From: Antedon mediterranea
Lineage: Eukaryota; Echinodermata; Crinoidea; Comatulida; Antedonidae
Reading direction: 5' to 3'
Assembly: GCF_964355755.1 (NCBI RefSeq)
Contig: NC_092675.1
Coordinates: 8,278,312-8,342,311, forward strand
DNA: 64,000 nt
This document shows, piece after piece, positions 1-10,436 of the stretch. Below the pieces are notes generated by a model. It was not told the DNA's origin and did no database searches. It was given only the letters and a program-made list of their open reading frames with translations. Positions within the stretch are counted from its first letter, which is position 1, and every line of letters begins with the position of its first letter. Both the position numbers and the translations under genes were made by a program.

Positions 1-1371
1 GACGTGTAGCTGCAGATGTGCAAGAAACTTCGTTATATGACTTTAGAGTTGCGCAGCGCCAGTAAAGCACGATTTTACGAAATTTTATGGTTGCTCATAA
101 AGCTCATGAAACTTTACGAAAGTGTGTTTCATAATATGGAGCAACTTTTGCACATGAAAAAAATTGCGCGAGTACGCGTATTTGAAATTTCAAATTGCCC
201 AAAATTAATTTCTAATCAATTTCGCGTACATTTCAGGTCATTTTGAGCATTTCAAAATTGTCTACTTTGTTTGCGTTTTGCGCATGCACTTGTAAGCACA
301 GCTTGTAGCCTACAGAGCGTAGAAAAATGTTTTTTTGCAATTGATTTTTGTTTTTCATACCTTCTGTAATAGATTTCATTCATTTTGATGAACTTTTATT
401 GCAAATTAACGACGCACGTTAAACTTTAGAAATCGTGTGCTAAAGAATAGGTAATATAATGTAAATTTGTTAAAAAAAATATATACCTATTTTTATTCAG
501 TTATAGCTCCTAAGGATGGCTGGTTACCCCATTTTTAGATTTATTATGGAAGCTGATGAGTTGTAGATATCAATTCATGTACAATTTGTACCTACTGGTT
601 GTTTTGACGTCACCATATGGCCACTCGAATTGTTAAAATTGTATTAGTTAATCCAATTTAATAGAGCGCATCGCGCTAATCCGTTCTCCATTTTCTCCTA
701 AATTTTAATACGTTCTTTCTCAATCAATTCTTTTTCACATGAGTTACAAAGATTTTATTTTTTGTTACTTCATCATATAAAAATATTAGAATAATGTGAG
801 TTACTTAATTTCATCTTTACAGTATATTTTAATCTATTATAGCTCATCGGAATGAAAAGTGACCCACGTGATTAAAACTTATTATGGAAGCTGTTGAATT
901 GCAGATATTAATTCATAAAAATGTTGTCTATCTGATTTCATGACGTCATCATATGGCCAGTTAAATTTAAAAATTCAGATTTTCATCTCTTTCGTAAAAG
1001 TTCATCGCGTTTCAAATAAAGCGCATCTCAGTTTTATGTGCCCAAAATTCTTCAAATTTATATTAATGTAATTATTTAGATAAATATCTTCAAAAATAGT
1101 TATCTTTATATGTCAATTTGATGACGTCATCGTGTTAGAAATTGGATTTGAAAGAGGGGTCTCGTAATTTCATCTATTCTACGCTGTATATAACATGTAC
1201 AGTGTATTCTGTAAATACTGTAATAAGCTGACAGCACTGTAAACATATTTAATTCATGTCAATATCATAAGATGGCATAATAATTGTCGGCGTTCATATT
1301 TTAACGACTTATGTGCATGTTGCGTTTGCGCGGATAACCCGAACTCGTCAAAGTGACAAAGTCAAATCTAG
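1..1371 (+). mobile_element. Helitron2-like non-autonomous element, diverged copy, 5' end outside window
   Basis: The stretch ends in the 3' signature of the family described at 40,583-52,030: a GCGGATAA stretch, then a weakened hairpin around AACTCGTCAAAGTGAC, then CTAG at 1368-1371 followed by T. Internal landmarks also match that family: the TGACGTCATCATATGGCCAGTTAA block near 940-966, 'taatagagcgcat' near 660, and the GTCTCGTAATTTCA block near 1159. It has no coding capacity; the short ORFs are incidental. This is an older copy, because the hairpin has lost symmetry. Confidence 0.7.
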
Positions 1372-2277
1372 TTATTGGTTTATATTTTTCATTAATTTAT
1401 TTTGTAAACTATTTTTTTTCTATATCATTCGATTTTTTCATCGTTTTCTTAATATGTTTTATCTTCATTATACTTTATACCTGTACCATAATATACTGTT
1501 TACATAGTGTTTATATTATTTGTTTTATATAACATAACTGCCTATTGGAATGCATGATACAAAAGTAACGGTATGTTACTTCTGTGTAACATTTACGTTT
1601 ACCGTATAGAGTTAAAGAATAATATGGTTAATGTATTATGCATAAAGAGCCCGGAGAGTGAGCTGTATAGTTCCATTTGTTTACATTTTAAAATATGTGC
1701 TTTGGAAATACAGAAACACCCAAAAGAGAAAATGTCACGTGGTCGACACTGTTCCGTTTCCTGTACCACGAAAACTATTTAAAATTTGATATCATCTTTA
1801 CGTGGTGAAATATCCCCATATTTCTAACACAATTGATAGCATATCTTTTCACGTTATCGGTCGTTAACTTCATACATAAAATATGCTAATCGAGATTGCG
1901 CCCTGTATAACCTACCACTTTGTTGCAAAGTTCATTGTTGTTTTTGTACATTGTTGATCCATCTATTGGTACATGAGTTTTTAATGAAATAAAAAAAACA
2001 CTAATCCTGGTAACATATAATATTAGTGGTCATTCACTCAAATTTAAACAAATTATGTCGGCCTAGACGTCACATCATTCTTATGTTGGAAATTGTTAAA
2101 GAAGTAATCAATCTTTTACCTAGTAACGTCAGTGGTATATGTAGTTTTCCGAATTACACACGCCCGGTATACAGCATTCTCTCCGCATGATAAACGTGAG
2201 TTATTACTGTACATTTTATGTTTATCATGATAGGCCCACTGGTCCGAAATTTAGAATGTAAAATATCGAAATAGTAG
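1372..2277. other. Intergenic sequence, no gene seen
   Basis: AT-rich sequence between the Helitron-like tail and fold-back element FB1. I see no convincing ORF, RNA gene or repeat boundary in it. Confidence 0.5.
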
Positions 2278-2974
2278 AGGCTATATATGGTTTGACCTTG
2301 AAAAAATTCTAATAAAAGGTCTTTTGGTATTTTCTTGTAGCTTTAGGTGTCAATAATTACCAAAACATTTTTGCAGCCTTCTAGTTGCTGCGTTAGTGAG
2401 ATATTGAGGGTCAAAGGTCAGTGACCTTTTTGTGGCATTTGATGGCTCATAACTCCTCAACTCGTGGGTTTAAAAAGACAAATGTGGTTTCTACATCTAT
2501 GTTTTAGTGGTCAAACAACAAAATAAAGTTTTTGCAAATTTCGGGTTACTTGTGCCATTGGTCAGATAGTCGGGTCAAAGGTCATTGACCTTTATTCATT
2601 AATAACTACTGCTAGTGTAGGACCTGAGTAAGATTTGTATGCATTCAATTTAGGAGAGAATATCTCAACTGTTATAGGATAATTTGACCCCAAGGAACAA
2701 TATGGGATATGTGTCAAATTCGTTATCTGGGGCGAACATGCCCAAAATCGGGGTCAAAGGTTAGAAATGTGTGGTTCTTATATCTCGACAACCACTTGTC
2801 ATACAGATTTGCTTTTGGTGTCAAATTGTTCAGAATATACATATTTATATTCAGTCTAACACAACTTTTACCCCAAAAAATGATCGGAAATGCTTTTACT
2901 GACCTTTGACCAAAAAATGACCAAAAAAACACATTTTCGGGTTAAATTATTCCATAAAATGTCAATGGACACAC

Positions 2975-3530
2975 TGTATGGTATAAAATGAAAGCATATA
3001 CAATATGCTACCCATTGCTACCCAACTTGTATTGAACATTTTTTAATTAGGAATCTAATCTTATGGAAAATGTGCCTAATTTGATTACTTTTATACAAAA
3101 AATGAATATTTAGTAGCGTAATTGTTGTGCTTATTTATATAATGTTAAATAATTTTAAATAAGTGTTTGGAAGAACTATTTGGTATCAAATAAAAGCCCA
3201 TACAATATTCTATCCATTGCTATCCAACTTGTAATACAAATCTGTAATTATGATGCTACTTTGGTGAAAAATGTGCATATTTTATTGCTTTTTGACAAAA
3301 ATGGGTATACATTACCAGATAATTTATTTTGGTTTATTTATGATATTAAATAATTCAAATGTTTGAAAAGACATATTTGGTATCAAAGGAAAGCACATAC
3401 AATATGCTACCTAACTTGTATTTAATTATGTGATGTTATTTTTGGAAAATATGCATATATTTTATTAAATTTAGACAAAAATGAGTATAAATTAATGTAA
3501 GTTTAATTTGGGTGAAATAATTCTAGCGTT
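2975..3530 (+). repeat. Three imperfect tandem repeats of about 190 bp
   Basis: The block 'tggtatMaaa..aaagc.catacaatat.ctaYc' recurs at about 2979, 3182 and 3380, each followed by a related AT-rich stretch including a version of 'aaaatgtgcatattttattg'. Only the first unit is mirrored in the right arm of FB1, so copies two and three are specific to the left side. Confidence 0.65.
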
Positions 3531-3566
3531 GTATTAAAATGAAATATTTGGTACAAAAAAGAAAAG

Positions 3567-4598
3567 AATTAGTTGTAGTTTATTAAGTTCTTTATTTGGT
3601 AGACCAAACAAAATGGCATTGCAGTAGTCTAACCGTGATGTTATTAGTGCATGGACAAGTTTAATAAGCGAGGAGTGGGTTAAGGATTTGCGAATTGATC
3701 TTATGTTACGAAGGTGGTAGGTATCAGATTTACTAATGTTGTTGATATGTCTGGACATAATCATTGCTGAGTCAAATACAACTCCGATATATCTAACCTC
3801 TAACGATGATGTGATTGATGTTTCTAGCAATGGCCAATTTTTGAATAAATAAATAAGATTTCTGTTTTACCAGGGTTAAAAAGAGCATGTTTTTAGTTAG
3901 CCAATCCTGAACATCAACAACACAAGCTTCGATAACCGACTTCGCCTCATTAAACTCTGCTGAATTAGAGCTGATGTATCATCTGCGTACACATGATATT
4001 GGACACAATGTCTCTTAATGATATCACTCATGGGCGAGGTGTAAACTAAAAACAATACTGGACCCAGTATTGATCCTTGAGGAACACCGCATTTCAGGTT
4101 GATAGAGGTGGATTTGACATTACCAATCTGGACCTGCTGCTTCCTAGAAGACAAATATGACTTGAACTAATTTAGAGCAGATCCACGGATACCAATAGAC
4201 GAGAGTCTTGCAATAATAATGGAATAGTCCATGGTATCAGAAGCTGCCGACAGGTCGAGGTACACAGAAAAAAGACAATTACCTTTATCCAGAGCTAAAA
4301 TAATATCATTATGCACCTTGAGAATGGCTGACTCTGTACTGTGGCGCTTTCTATATGCTGATTGAAGAGGGTCGAACAGATTATTGTCGTCAAGAAAATG
4401 TATGAGATCTAAAGCAACGCATTTCTCAAGGATCTTAGATAAGAAAGCGACATTAGAAATAGATCGAAAATTTGCCATGCAAGCATGTGAAGGCGTCTTT
4501 AAAATAAGTGTAACTAGACCCAACTTCAAATCATCAGGAAAGGTCGTACCAGTTGATAAAGATAAATTAATAATAATTCTAAATACTGAAGTCAATTA
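3567..4598 (-). pseudogene. LINE reverse transcriptase fragment (CR1/L2-like, Jockey superfamily)
   Basis: On the minus strand three consecutive reading frames (4595-4167, 4154-3897, 3830-3534) give reverse transcriptase motifs in the expected order: a fingers region with QSAYRKRHSTESA, a 'YLDLSAA' motif A variant, [10 protein letters not shown], then the catalytic YADD box, then the thumb region ending in LDYCNAILFGLP. Frames are interrupted by stops and small indels, and both ends stop abruptly at FB1 repeats. It is a dead fragment lacking endonuclease and 3' end, carried inside the FB1 loop. Confidence 0.85.
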
Positions 4599-5490
4599 TG
4601 CACATTTTCCATAAAGTTATATTCCTAATTAAAAATGTTTAATACAAGTTGGGTAGCAATGGGTAGCATATTGTATATGCTTTCATTTTATACCATACAG
4701 TGTGTCCATTGACATTTTATGGAATAATTTAACCCGAAAATGTGTTTTTTTTGGTCAAAGGTCAGTAAAAGCATTTCCGGTCATTTTTTGGGGTAAAAGT
4801 TGTGTTAGACTGAATATAAATATGTATATTCTGAACAATTTGACACCAAAAGCAAATCTGTATGACAAGTGGTTGTCGAGATATAAGAACCACACATTTC
4901 TAACCTTTGACCCCGATTTTGGGCATGTTCGCCCCAGATAACGAATTTGACACATATCCCATATTGTTCCTTGGGGTCAAATTATCCTATAACAGTTGAG
5001 ATATTCTCTCCTAAATTGAATGCATACAAATCTTACTCAGGTCCTACACTAGCAGTAGTTATTAATGAATAAAGGTCAATGACCTTTGACCCGACTATCT
5101 GACCAATGGCACAAGTAACCCGAAATTTGCAAAAACTTTATTTTGTTGTTTGACCACTAAAACATAGATGTAGGCACAACATTTGTCTTTTTAAACCCAG
5201 GAGTTGAGGAGTTATGAGCCATCAAATGCCACAAAAAGGTCACTGACCTTTGACCCTCAATATCTCACTAACAAAGCAACTAGAAGGCTGCAAAAATTTT
5301 TTTGTATTTATTCACACCTAAAGCTACAAGAAAATACCAAAAGACCTTTTATTAGAATTTTTTCAAGGTTACATAGGATAAATGTCACATATAGCCTGTA
5401 CTAAAAGTAGACTGTAATATTTGTTTTATTTTTCCAGACAGACACGCGTCAATCCCACTAAACGTTTAAGTTATTGTTATATTACCATAA

Positions 5491-5682
5491 TATAATCGAA
5501 TCCAACTAACCTTACACAGTGTTAAATTGTTTTAATATTAGTACCTATATATATATATATGTAGCCTAACCCTGGATTATATTTAACAGTTTAATTCTGT
5601 ATCTTGTAACCTACCAGAGAATCTTCCAAATCGTGGTGATGGTGGAAGAGGAAGATTTTGTTCAGCTAGACCTGATGGCAAT
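5491..5682 (+). pseudogene. Orphan duplicate of chitin-binding gene exon 2 start
   Basis: This segment parallels 8851-9012: the same 'taatcgaatccaacta..ttacacagtgttaaatt' intron sequence, the same 'ctaccag' splice acceptor, then an exon-like stretch beginning at 5618 that encodes a Gly/Arg-rich linker and FCSARPDG, the start of a peritrophin-A domain. Homology stops after about 65 coding bases and a stop codon follows at about 5698. It lies upstream of the gene's promoter, so it is best read as the remnant of a tandem gene duplication, not as an alternative exon. Confidence 0.75.
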
Positions 5683-5829
5683 TTAGTCCATGGGATTTAG
5701 CTAAAAAATGACCGTTTTCTCACACAAATTGCAAGAAAAGGTTTTTTTGATGAAATGTGCTCTTTAGACCCTACTGAACACATTTATCAACGTTAGGACA
5801 TTTTTCGATAACGGGAAGTAGTAAATTAG

Positions 5830-6330
5830 CATAATTAAAAATGGCCGCCATTGTTAATAACGTACTCTGTATCTTGGAAACCGCTAGTCACAGATACTTA
5901 ATTATGGTGTTAAAATCGTTAGAATATATGTTTTTATATTCACTGTAATCAAAAAGTTTGTCCAAAAAAGAATGGAAGTGCTATTTCTAACATTATTGAC
6001 CTTTGACCTTGAATTCTCATATCTCAGCAACCACTAATCGGAGATATACAAATTAGGGCTTAAATTGTTCATAAACTACATGTTTATATCCAGTCTAATG
6101 GCATGTTTTTGCAAAAAAATGGCGGATTCTAACATTATTGACCTTTGACCTTGATTTATCATATCTTAGCAACCACTAATCTAAGAGACACACAATATGG
6201 CTCAAATTATTCAAAAACTGCATATTTATATTTAGTCTAATGGCATGTTTTTGCAAAAAATTCTAACATTATTGACCTTTGAACTTTGCACTACATAAAA
6301 TTGCATAACTTTGAAAATATTGTACATATG
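5830..6330. repeat. Solo arm-type repeat units with TGACCTTTGACCT
   Basis: Two to three tandem units of about 135 bp, each with 'aacattattgacctttgaccttga', 'atatcttagcaaccactaat' and 'agtctaatggcatgtttttgcaaaaaa', repeat at 5985-6270. They resemble units in the FB1-FB3 arms, but I see no inverted partner here. Confidence 0.6.
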
Positions 6331-7290
6331 AAATTATTGTTCAGAACATACATGTTTCTATAGAGTCCAATGACACATTATGTCCAATAATGGCCTACCT
6401 ATTGTATGGTTAGTAACATTTGAACTATATTTGAATAAGGATTTTTAAACCTATTATACCTATTTTTTAATCAGTGCAATTTAAATAAATGTGTGCTGCT
6501 GTGCGTTTTGAGTGAGATGTTTATTAATGCAGTTCGCAGTGGCCATACAATCATCCTTCTCAACGTTCTGAACTTGAATTGTGGGATCACTTTTGGTCAT
6601 GTTAGCAAGCAATTGCCTGTGCCAAGATCTGGTTTTGCAAATATCGAACTTTATTTTCATTAAACATTCTTACATTTCCTAATTTCTCTAATTATATTAT
6701 TTCTTATTTTCTTTCTAAGTTTTTTTCTCCTTTTTTGAAAGCATCTTCTCTTTGAGAAATCATATTTTGCTAGTCATCCATGAATTGGAATTACTATGCG
6801 TTTTAACTTAAGGAAATAATGTATCAATGCTATAAGGCGTAGTTTCATAAAAATTAGCCTGGACATTTTGGTTATTGAGGACACCTTTCCAACTCTGATT
6901 GAATCCACCTCTCATTATCTATGTATTGGTACGAAGATTTTTCCGTGATTTTGTCGTAATCTTTTACCTGGAAACCCATATTTTACCCAGATAGTTGGTC
7001 ATTTACTTCAACACATATTTTGAAGACGAATTCTTACAAAAGAACCTAATGCTGTTTTGTCTACCTTATTGTATAATTAAACTGTAATAAACATATTTAG
7101 TGACGCAAATAACGCAAGTAATATGTATAATAATACCATTAATAAAATCATTCTTCACACTTAAATGATTTATTATACCGTTTCCAAAAACGTAAATTCT
7201 TACATATGTTACATATATTTTTGTCCACATATGTTTGTTTTAATCCCTACCTGGAAACGTAATAAGATGCCATTCACTCTACTAAAAGAC
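6331..7290. other. Upstream intergenic region of the chitin-binding gene
   Basis: AT-rich sequence without recognised genes or repeats. It is the candidate upstream regulatory region of the gene starting at 7383, but I see no identifiable site besides the TATA box listed separately. Confidence 0.4.
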
Positions 7291-7297
7291 GAATGGT

Positions 7298-7305
7298 TAT
7301 AAAAG
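7298..7305 (+). promoter_or_regulatory. TATA box
   Basis: TATAAAAG lies 85 bases before the start codon at 7383. The sequence about 27 bases downstream (near 7323-7326, TCAT) is a plausible initiator, giving a 5' leader of about 58 bases. Confidence 0.65.
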
Positions 7306-7382
7306 GAGCCGTTACTCTGGTATCATACACATTGATAAGTTTTGATTCTCTTGATAAGTGACCTGCAACTTACAAACACAAG

Positions 7383-9389
7383 ATGTTACTCCTCAAGAAC
7401 AGCCTGTTCTTTCTATTTGTAGTTATCGGAGTTGCTCATGTCCGAGCATTCCCTCAAACTCAAAGTAAGTTCTCTGTATATTTATTTTTCATTTTGATAC
7501 CATACCGCTACAATCCAGACTAAGTATAGTTATGCCATTATTACGATGTTTGGTGTTGTTTAAATTTAGTTCAGCTCATTAACAATAGTGCGATTTAAAC
7601 TTGTAAAAGTGCACTATCAATTGGAAGTGCTCTATGGTATCAATTAGGATAGTTGATTTACTTTAATAGTCTTTAAAACTTAATTTTAGTTTCTTGTTTG
7701 CTTATAAATAGTAATTGTTTATAGTTCCATGACTTAAAGAGACAGTGAACCTCTATAACTCACAATTTTATTTTATTTATTTTATGTCTTCAGGCAATGT
7801 GGCCAAGGATTACCAATAGTGAATTAATCACTGTCCTATCAGATAGGTGGTAATCCCCCTGATACAGGGGCTATTGTGTGAACCAGTTCACCGGGGTAAC
7901 CCCCTACTCTTTTTCGAATAATGAACTGGGTTTCTTTAAAGTACACACAGGTTATAACTGTGTACACTGGACCTACGGTTTATAGTCCTTATCCGAGAAG
8001 ACTTGTTCCACCACCAGAACTAGGAGCGAGTCGGCCTCGAACCCTCGCCGATGTTGTTGTTGGCTCTTTAGGTACAGTAAACGGCGCCCCTGCCTTAACC
8101 GCTCGGCCATATGACTCACTCAATCTAGAAGTTACAGTAATCTAAATTAGCCTTCCGTCTGTCTAAAATGTTATGTGTATAATATTGATATATATTTTTT
8201 TTTTTAGCATGTGATGTTTTTTAATAATTGCGAATTGTGGCATAACTTCATTTCTGGTGTCCAATATAATATATAGTATTGTTTGTCTGGTAATGTCTTA
8301 AAGATGTATACTTATACTGAATGCTTTTTTCATTCTTTTTTTCAATAGTAATATTAAAATAAAATAAACAAAACAAAATATTTCGTGACTTCGCCATGTT
8401 CGGTCGTATAATTAGGTGATCATTAAGAATAAAATGATCACCTATTGTTATTGTATGAAATCTTTATTGGTTATCCGCAACTTTTTTATTGTAACTTTAA
8501 AAAAAATCATAATTTATATACGGGGTCGGTCGACCGTATATGGAATAAAAATGGCTTTTTGCACAAGAAATTACGCGCGCACGTGCAAATTAAATTTTAT
8601 ATTGCGAAAATCAATTTCTATTTTCTGCGCGCTTCAGGTCATTCTAAACATTTAAACATTTTCGATTGTTTACGTTGCCCACGCAGCTCGTAAGCAGCAA
8701 CAATTGATGTTTTGCTTTTCATACAATCTGTAGTAGATTGCATTAATTTGGATGGATTTTAATTGCAAAATAACGGCGCACGTACACCTTGAACTTAGAA
8801 TAATTGTGTGCTAAAAATTGGGTAATTAAATGCAAATTTGTTAAAAATATATAATCGAATCCAACTAATATTACACAGTGTTAAATTATTTTTATATTAT
8901 AATATTTAAATGTTTAATTCTGTATCTTTTAACCTACCAGAGAATCCGACAAATCGTGGTGGTGATGGTGGTGGAGGGGGAGGATTTTGTTCAGCTAGAC
9001 CTGATGGCTTTTACCGAGAACCTGGATTATGTAACCAGTACATTGCCTGTTCTGGAGGCTCGCAAGTAGCAACATTGTGTCAAGGAAACTTAGCCTTCAA
9101 TGAAGTTAATAACCAATGTGCTCAAAATGTTCCTGAGGGTTGTGAAGATTTTGCCGCCGGCGGTGGAGATCCGGAATGCAATGAACTTCCTGACGGTAAC
9201 CCTACTGTTAAAGACATCTGTACTGCTATTGCATTGTCGTGCAGTGGAGGTTTTACCACTTACCAAGTCTGTCCCGATGGGAAAGTATACGATAGTGTAA
9301 ATGAATACTGTGATTTTCCTTCCAATGTCCCAGGATCCTCGGATGCCAGCTTTGTGGCTAATAACATCTTTTCAGTCAAAGAAATTTAG
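7383..9389 (+). CDS. Secreted protein with two type-2 chitin-binding (peritrophin-A) domains
   Basis: Two exons: 7383-7464 and 8941-9389, joined across a phase-1 intron with donor AAA|GTAAGT and acceptor CTACCAG. The product is about 176 residues. Exon 1 encodes a hydrophobic signal peptide (MLLLKNSLFFLFVV then ...VRA). A Gly-rich linker leads to domain 1 with cysteine spacing C-13-C-5-C-9-C-12-C-7-C, the full six-cysteine CBM14 pattern. Domain 2 has C-13-C-6-C-9-C-12-C, but the sixth cysteine is missing: the usual VPGC position reads VPGS. Such proteins bind chitin in extracellular matrices, mucus or immune settings in invertebrates; the role here is not determinable. An unspliced start inside the intron at 8910 would lack the signal peptide and is rejected. 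Confidence 0.85.
7805..8130 (-). mobile_element. tRNA-derived SINE, copy 1 (intron of chitin-binding gene)
   Basis: Read on the minus strand from about 8125, the sequence begins with a tRNA-like head: A box TGGCCGAGCGGTTAAGGC (about 8093-8110) and B box GGTTCGAGGCC (about 8034-8044), resembling class II tRNAs (Leu or Ser type). A non-tRNA body follows whose core ('taaccccctact...gaactgggt.tcttaaagt') recurs in two other copies in this window. Head and body together define a tRNA-derived SINE. Confidence 0.8.
8413..8850 (+). mobile_element. Truncated Helitron2-like element (5' end preserved)
   Basis: It starts with the 5' hairpin TAGGTGATCATTAAGAATAAAATGATCACCTA, almost identical to the start of the element at 47,276. 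The body then parallels 340-480 in the copy at the window start ('ttgcaaaataacg.cgcacg', 'tgtgctaaa.a.tgggtaat'). No 3' hairpin or CTAG is present, so it is 3'-truncated inside the intron. Confidence 0.65.
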
Positions 9390-9640
9390 TAAGAAAGTTG
9401 AAAACCAACGTGATTTTGCTAATATTGTCTGCTTGATATTTTATGGTGGCGGTGAGATCTAACATATAAAATTGTTACTATCTAGATATCGTCAGTTCAG
9501 TCGATATAACATATTCACAATAGCGACTTTGGTAGTAGGTCAACGGATCTTTTCTCTCTTCACTCGTATTCTGATATGTCACCCTTAATAATTAATTTTT
9601 AACTCTTTGCCTTATTATATTGTTTTATTATTAATAAAGT
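9390..9640 (+). other. 3' untranslated region with polyadenylation signal
   Basis: After the stop at 9387-9389 the next AATAAA signal is at 9633-9638, preceded by an AT-rich leader. Transcription of the chitin-binding gene probably ends shortly after it. Confidence 0.5.
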
Positions 9641-9981
9641 ATGTAACCAGGTTAAATAAAGATTAATAAGGTGTAAAATAAATAAATATTGTGTATGGAT
9701 TCATTACTATTATTATACAGTTTTGATTTTTCTTTTCCATGTAACAACGAACAAAGAATCAAAGACATAACTCAAGTGTAATTGTAAAAAATGACAACGA
9801 CGAATCATTTGCGCAACATGAGACAATTGAGACAAATAGAAATATCTAGTCATTAAACCAATAACAAGTTAAGTATGTGGAGAATATATGACTTAAAACA
9901 TCGACAATCAAATTAAACATTTAGGATTGATTAAAATTGCTCACTGAATGTTATTTTTATTTTAATGATGATGACGACATT
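9641..9981. other. Intergenic sequence, nothing recognised
   Basis: AT-rich stretch between the chitin-binding gene and the Ty3/gypsy element. No gene or repeat structure seen. Confidence 0.4.
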
Positions 9982-9985
9982 ATAG

Positions 9986-10413
9986 TTTAGTAATTGTCGG
10001 CGCAACGGTAAAATAAAACAACTACTAAATGTATATAGTAAACTATGCAATTTATTCCAAGTGAATCAAGTGAGGATTCTCAATAAATAGATAAAATATA
10101 CAATATACAATGTTTGATAAGACAATGCAATAAAACGGTGTAGCTACATGACTAGTTGAGAAAAGAGTGTGTTAATAATGTGGTCAGTGCATGATAATAT
10201 TGGGCTTGGCCCATCTCATCTGACCAATTAGGATTAAGAGAATTAATGTGGTTTTCTGTTAGAGTCATTAACATTCTTAAAATCCATTAGCTATAAAAGT
10301 GAAGGTAACCTGTCAATGTGAGGTTAAATAAAGAGATATATAGAGGATGTATAAATAATCAAATTAAAAGTAAATGTTGAATTGTTTAAAAGCTATGTGG
10401 TAGGTTTGCTACA
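9986..10413 (-). repeat. 3' LTR of the Ty3/gypsy element
   Basis: 428 bp, beginning TGTAGC on the minus strand and ending ACTAAA. Its boundary was set by comparison with the other LTR and by the ATAG target duplication at 9982-9985. Confidence 0.9.
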
Positions 10414-10428
10414 GGAGCCCCCTTCCAG
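10414..10428 (-). other. Polypurine tract of the Ty3/gypsy element
   Basis: On the minus strand CTGGAAGGGGGCTCC directly precedes the 3' LTR. This is the expected position and composition for the plus-strand DNA primer. Confidence 0.7.
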
Positions 10429-10436
10429 TGAAAGAA

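Larger units (their letters stand above)
2278..5399. mobile_element. Fold-back element FB1 (long inverted repeat)
   Basis: The sequence at about 2278-3074 reappears as its reverse complement at about 4604-5399, so the two arms of roughly 800 bp could form a giant stem. The arms are built from degenerate units carrying TGACCTTTGACC or its complement (2408, 2572, 2751, 2900 on the left; 4752, 5080, 5244 on the right). The loop contains further imperfect repeats of about 190 bp (from about 2975, 3180 and 3375) and a LINE fragment. No target duplication could be defined. FB2 and FB3 share the same arm type, so this is a family. Confidence 0.75.

Noticed and set aside
7990-8120. Candidate tRNA gene with A and B boxes on the minus strand
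   Set aside because: The cloverleaf is incomplete, and the body after it recurs with other SINE copies; it is a SINE head.
8910-9389. Single-exon chitin-binding ORF starting at 8910
   Set aside because: Its first residues are intronic, and the acceptor at 8940 joins in phase with the signal-peptide exon at 7383-7464 behind a TATA box.
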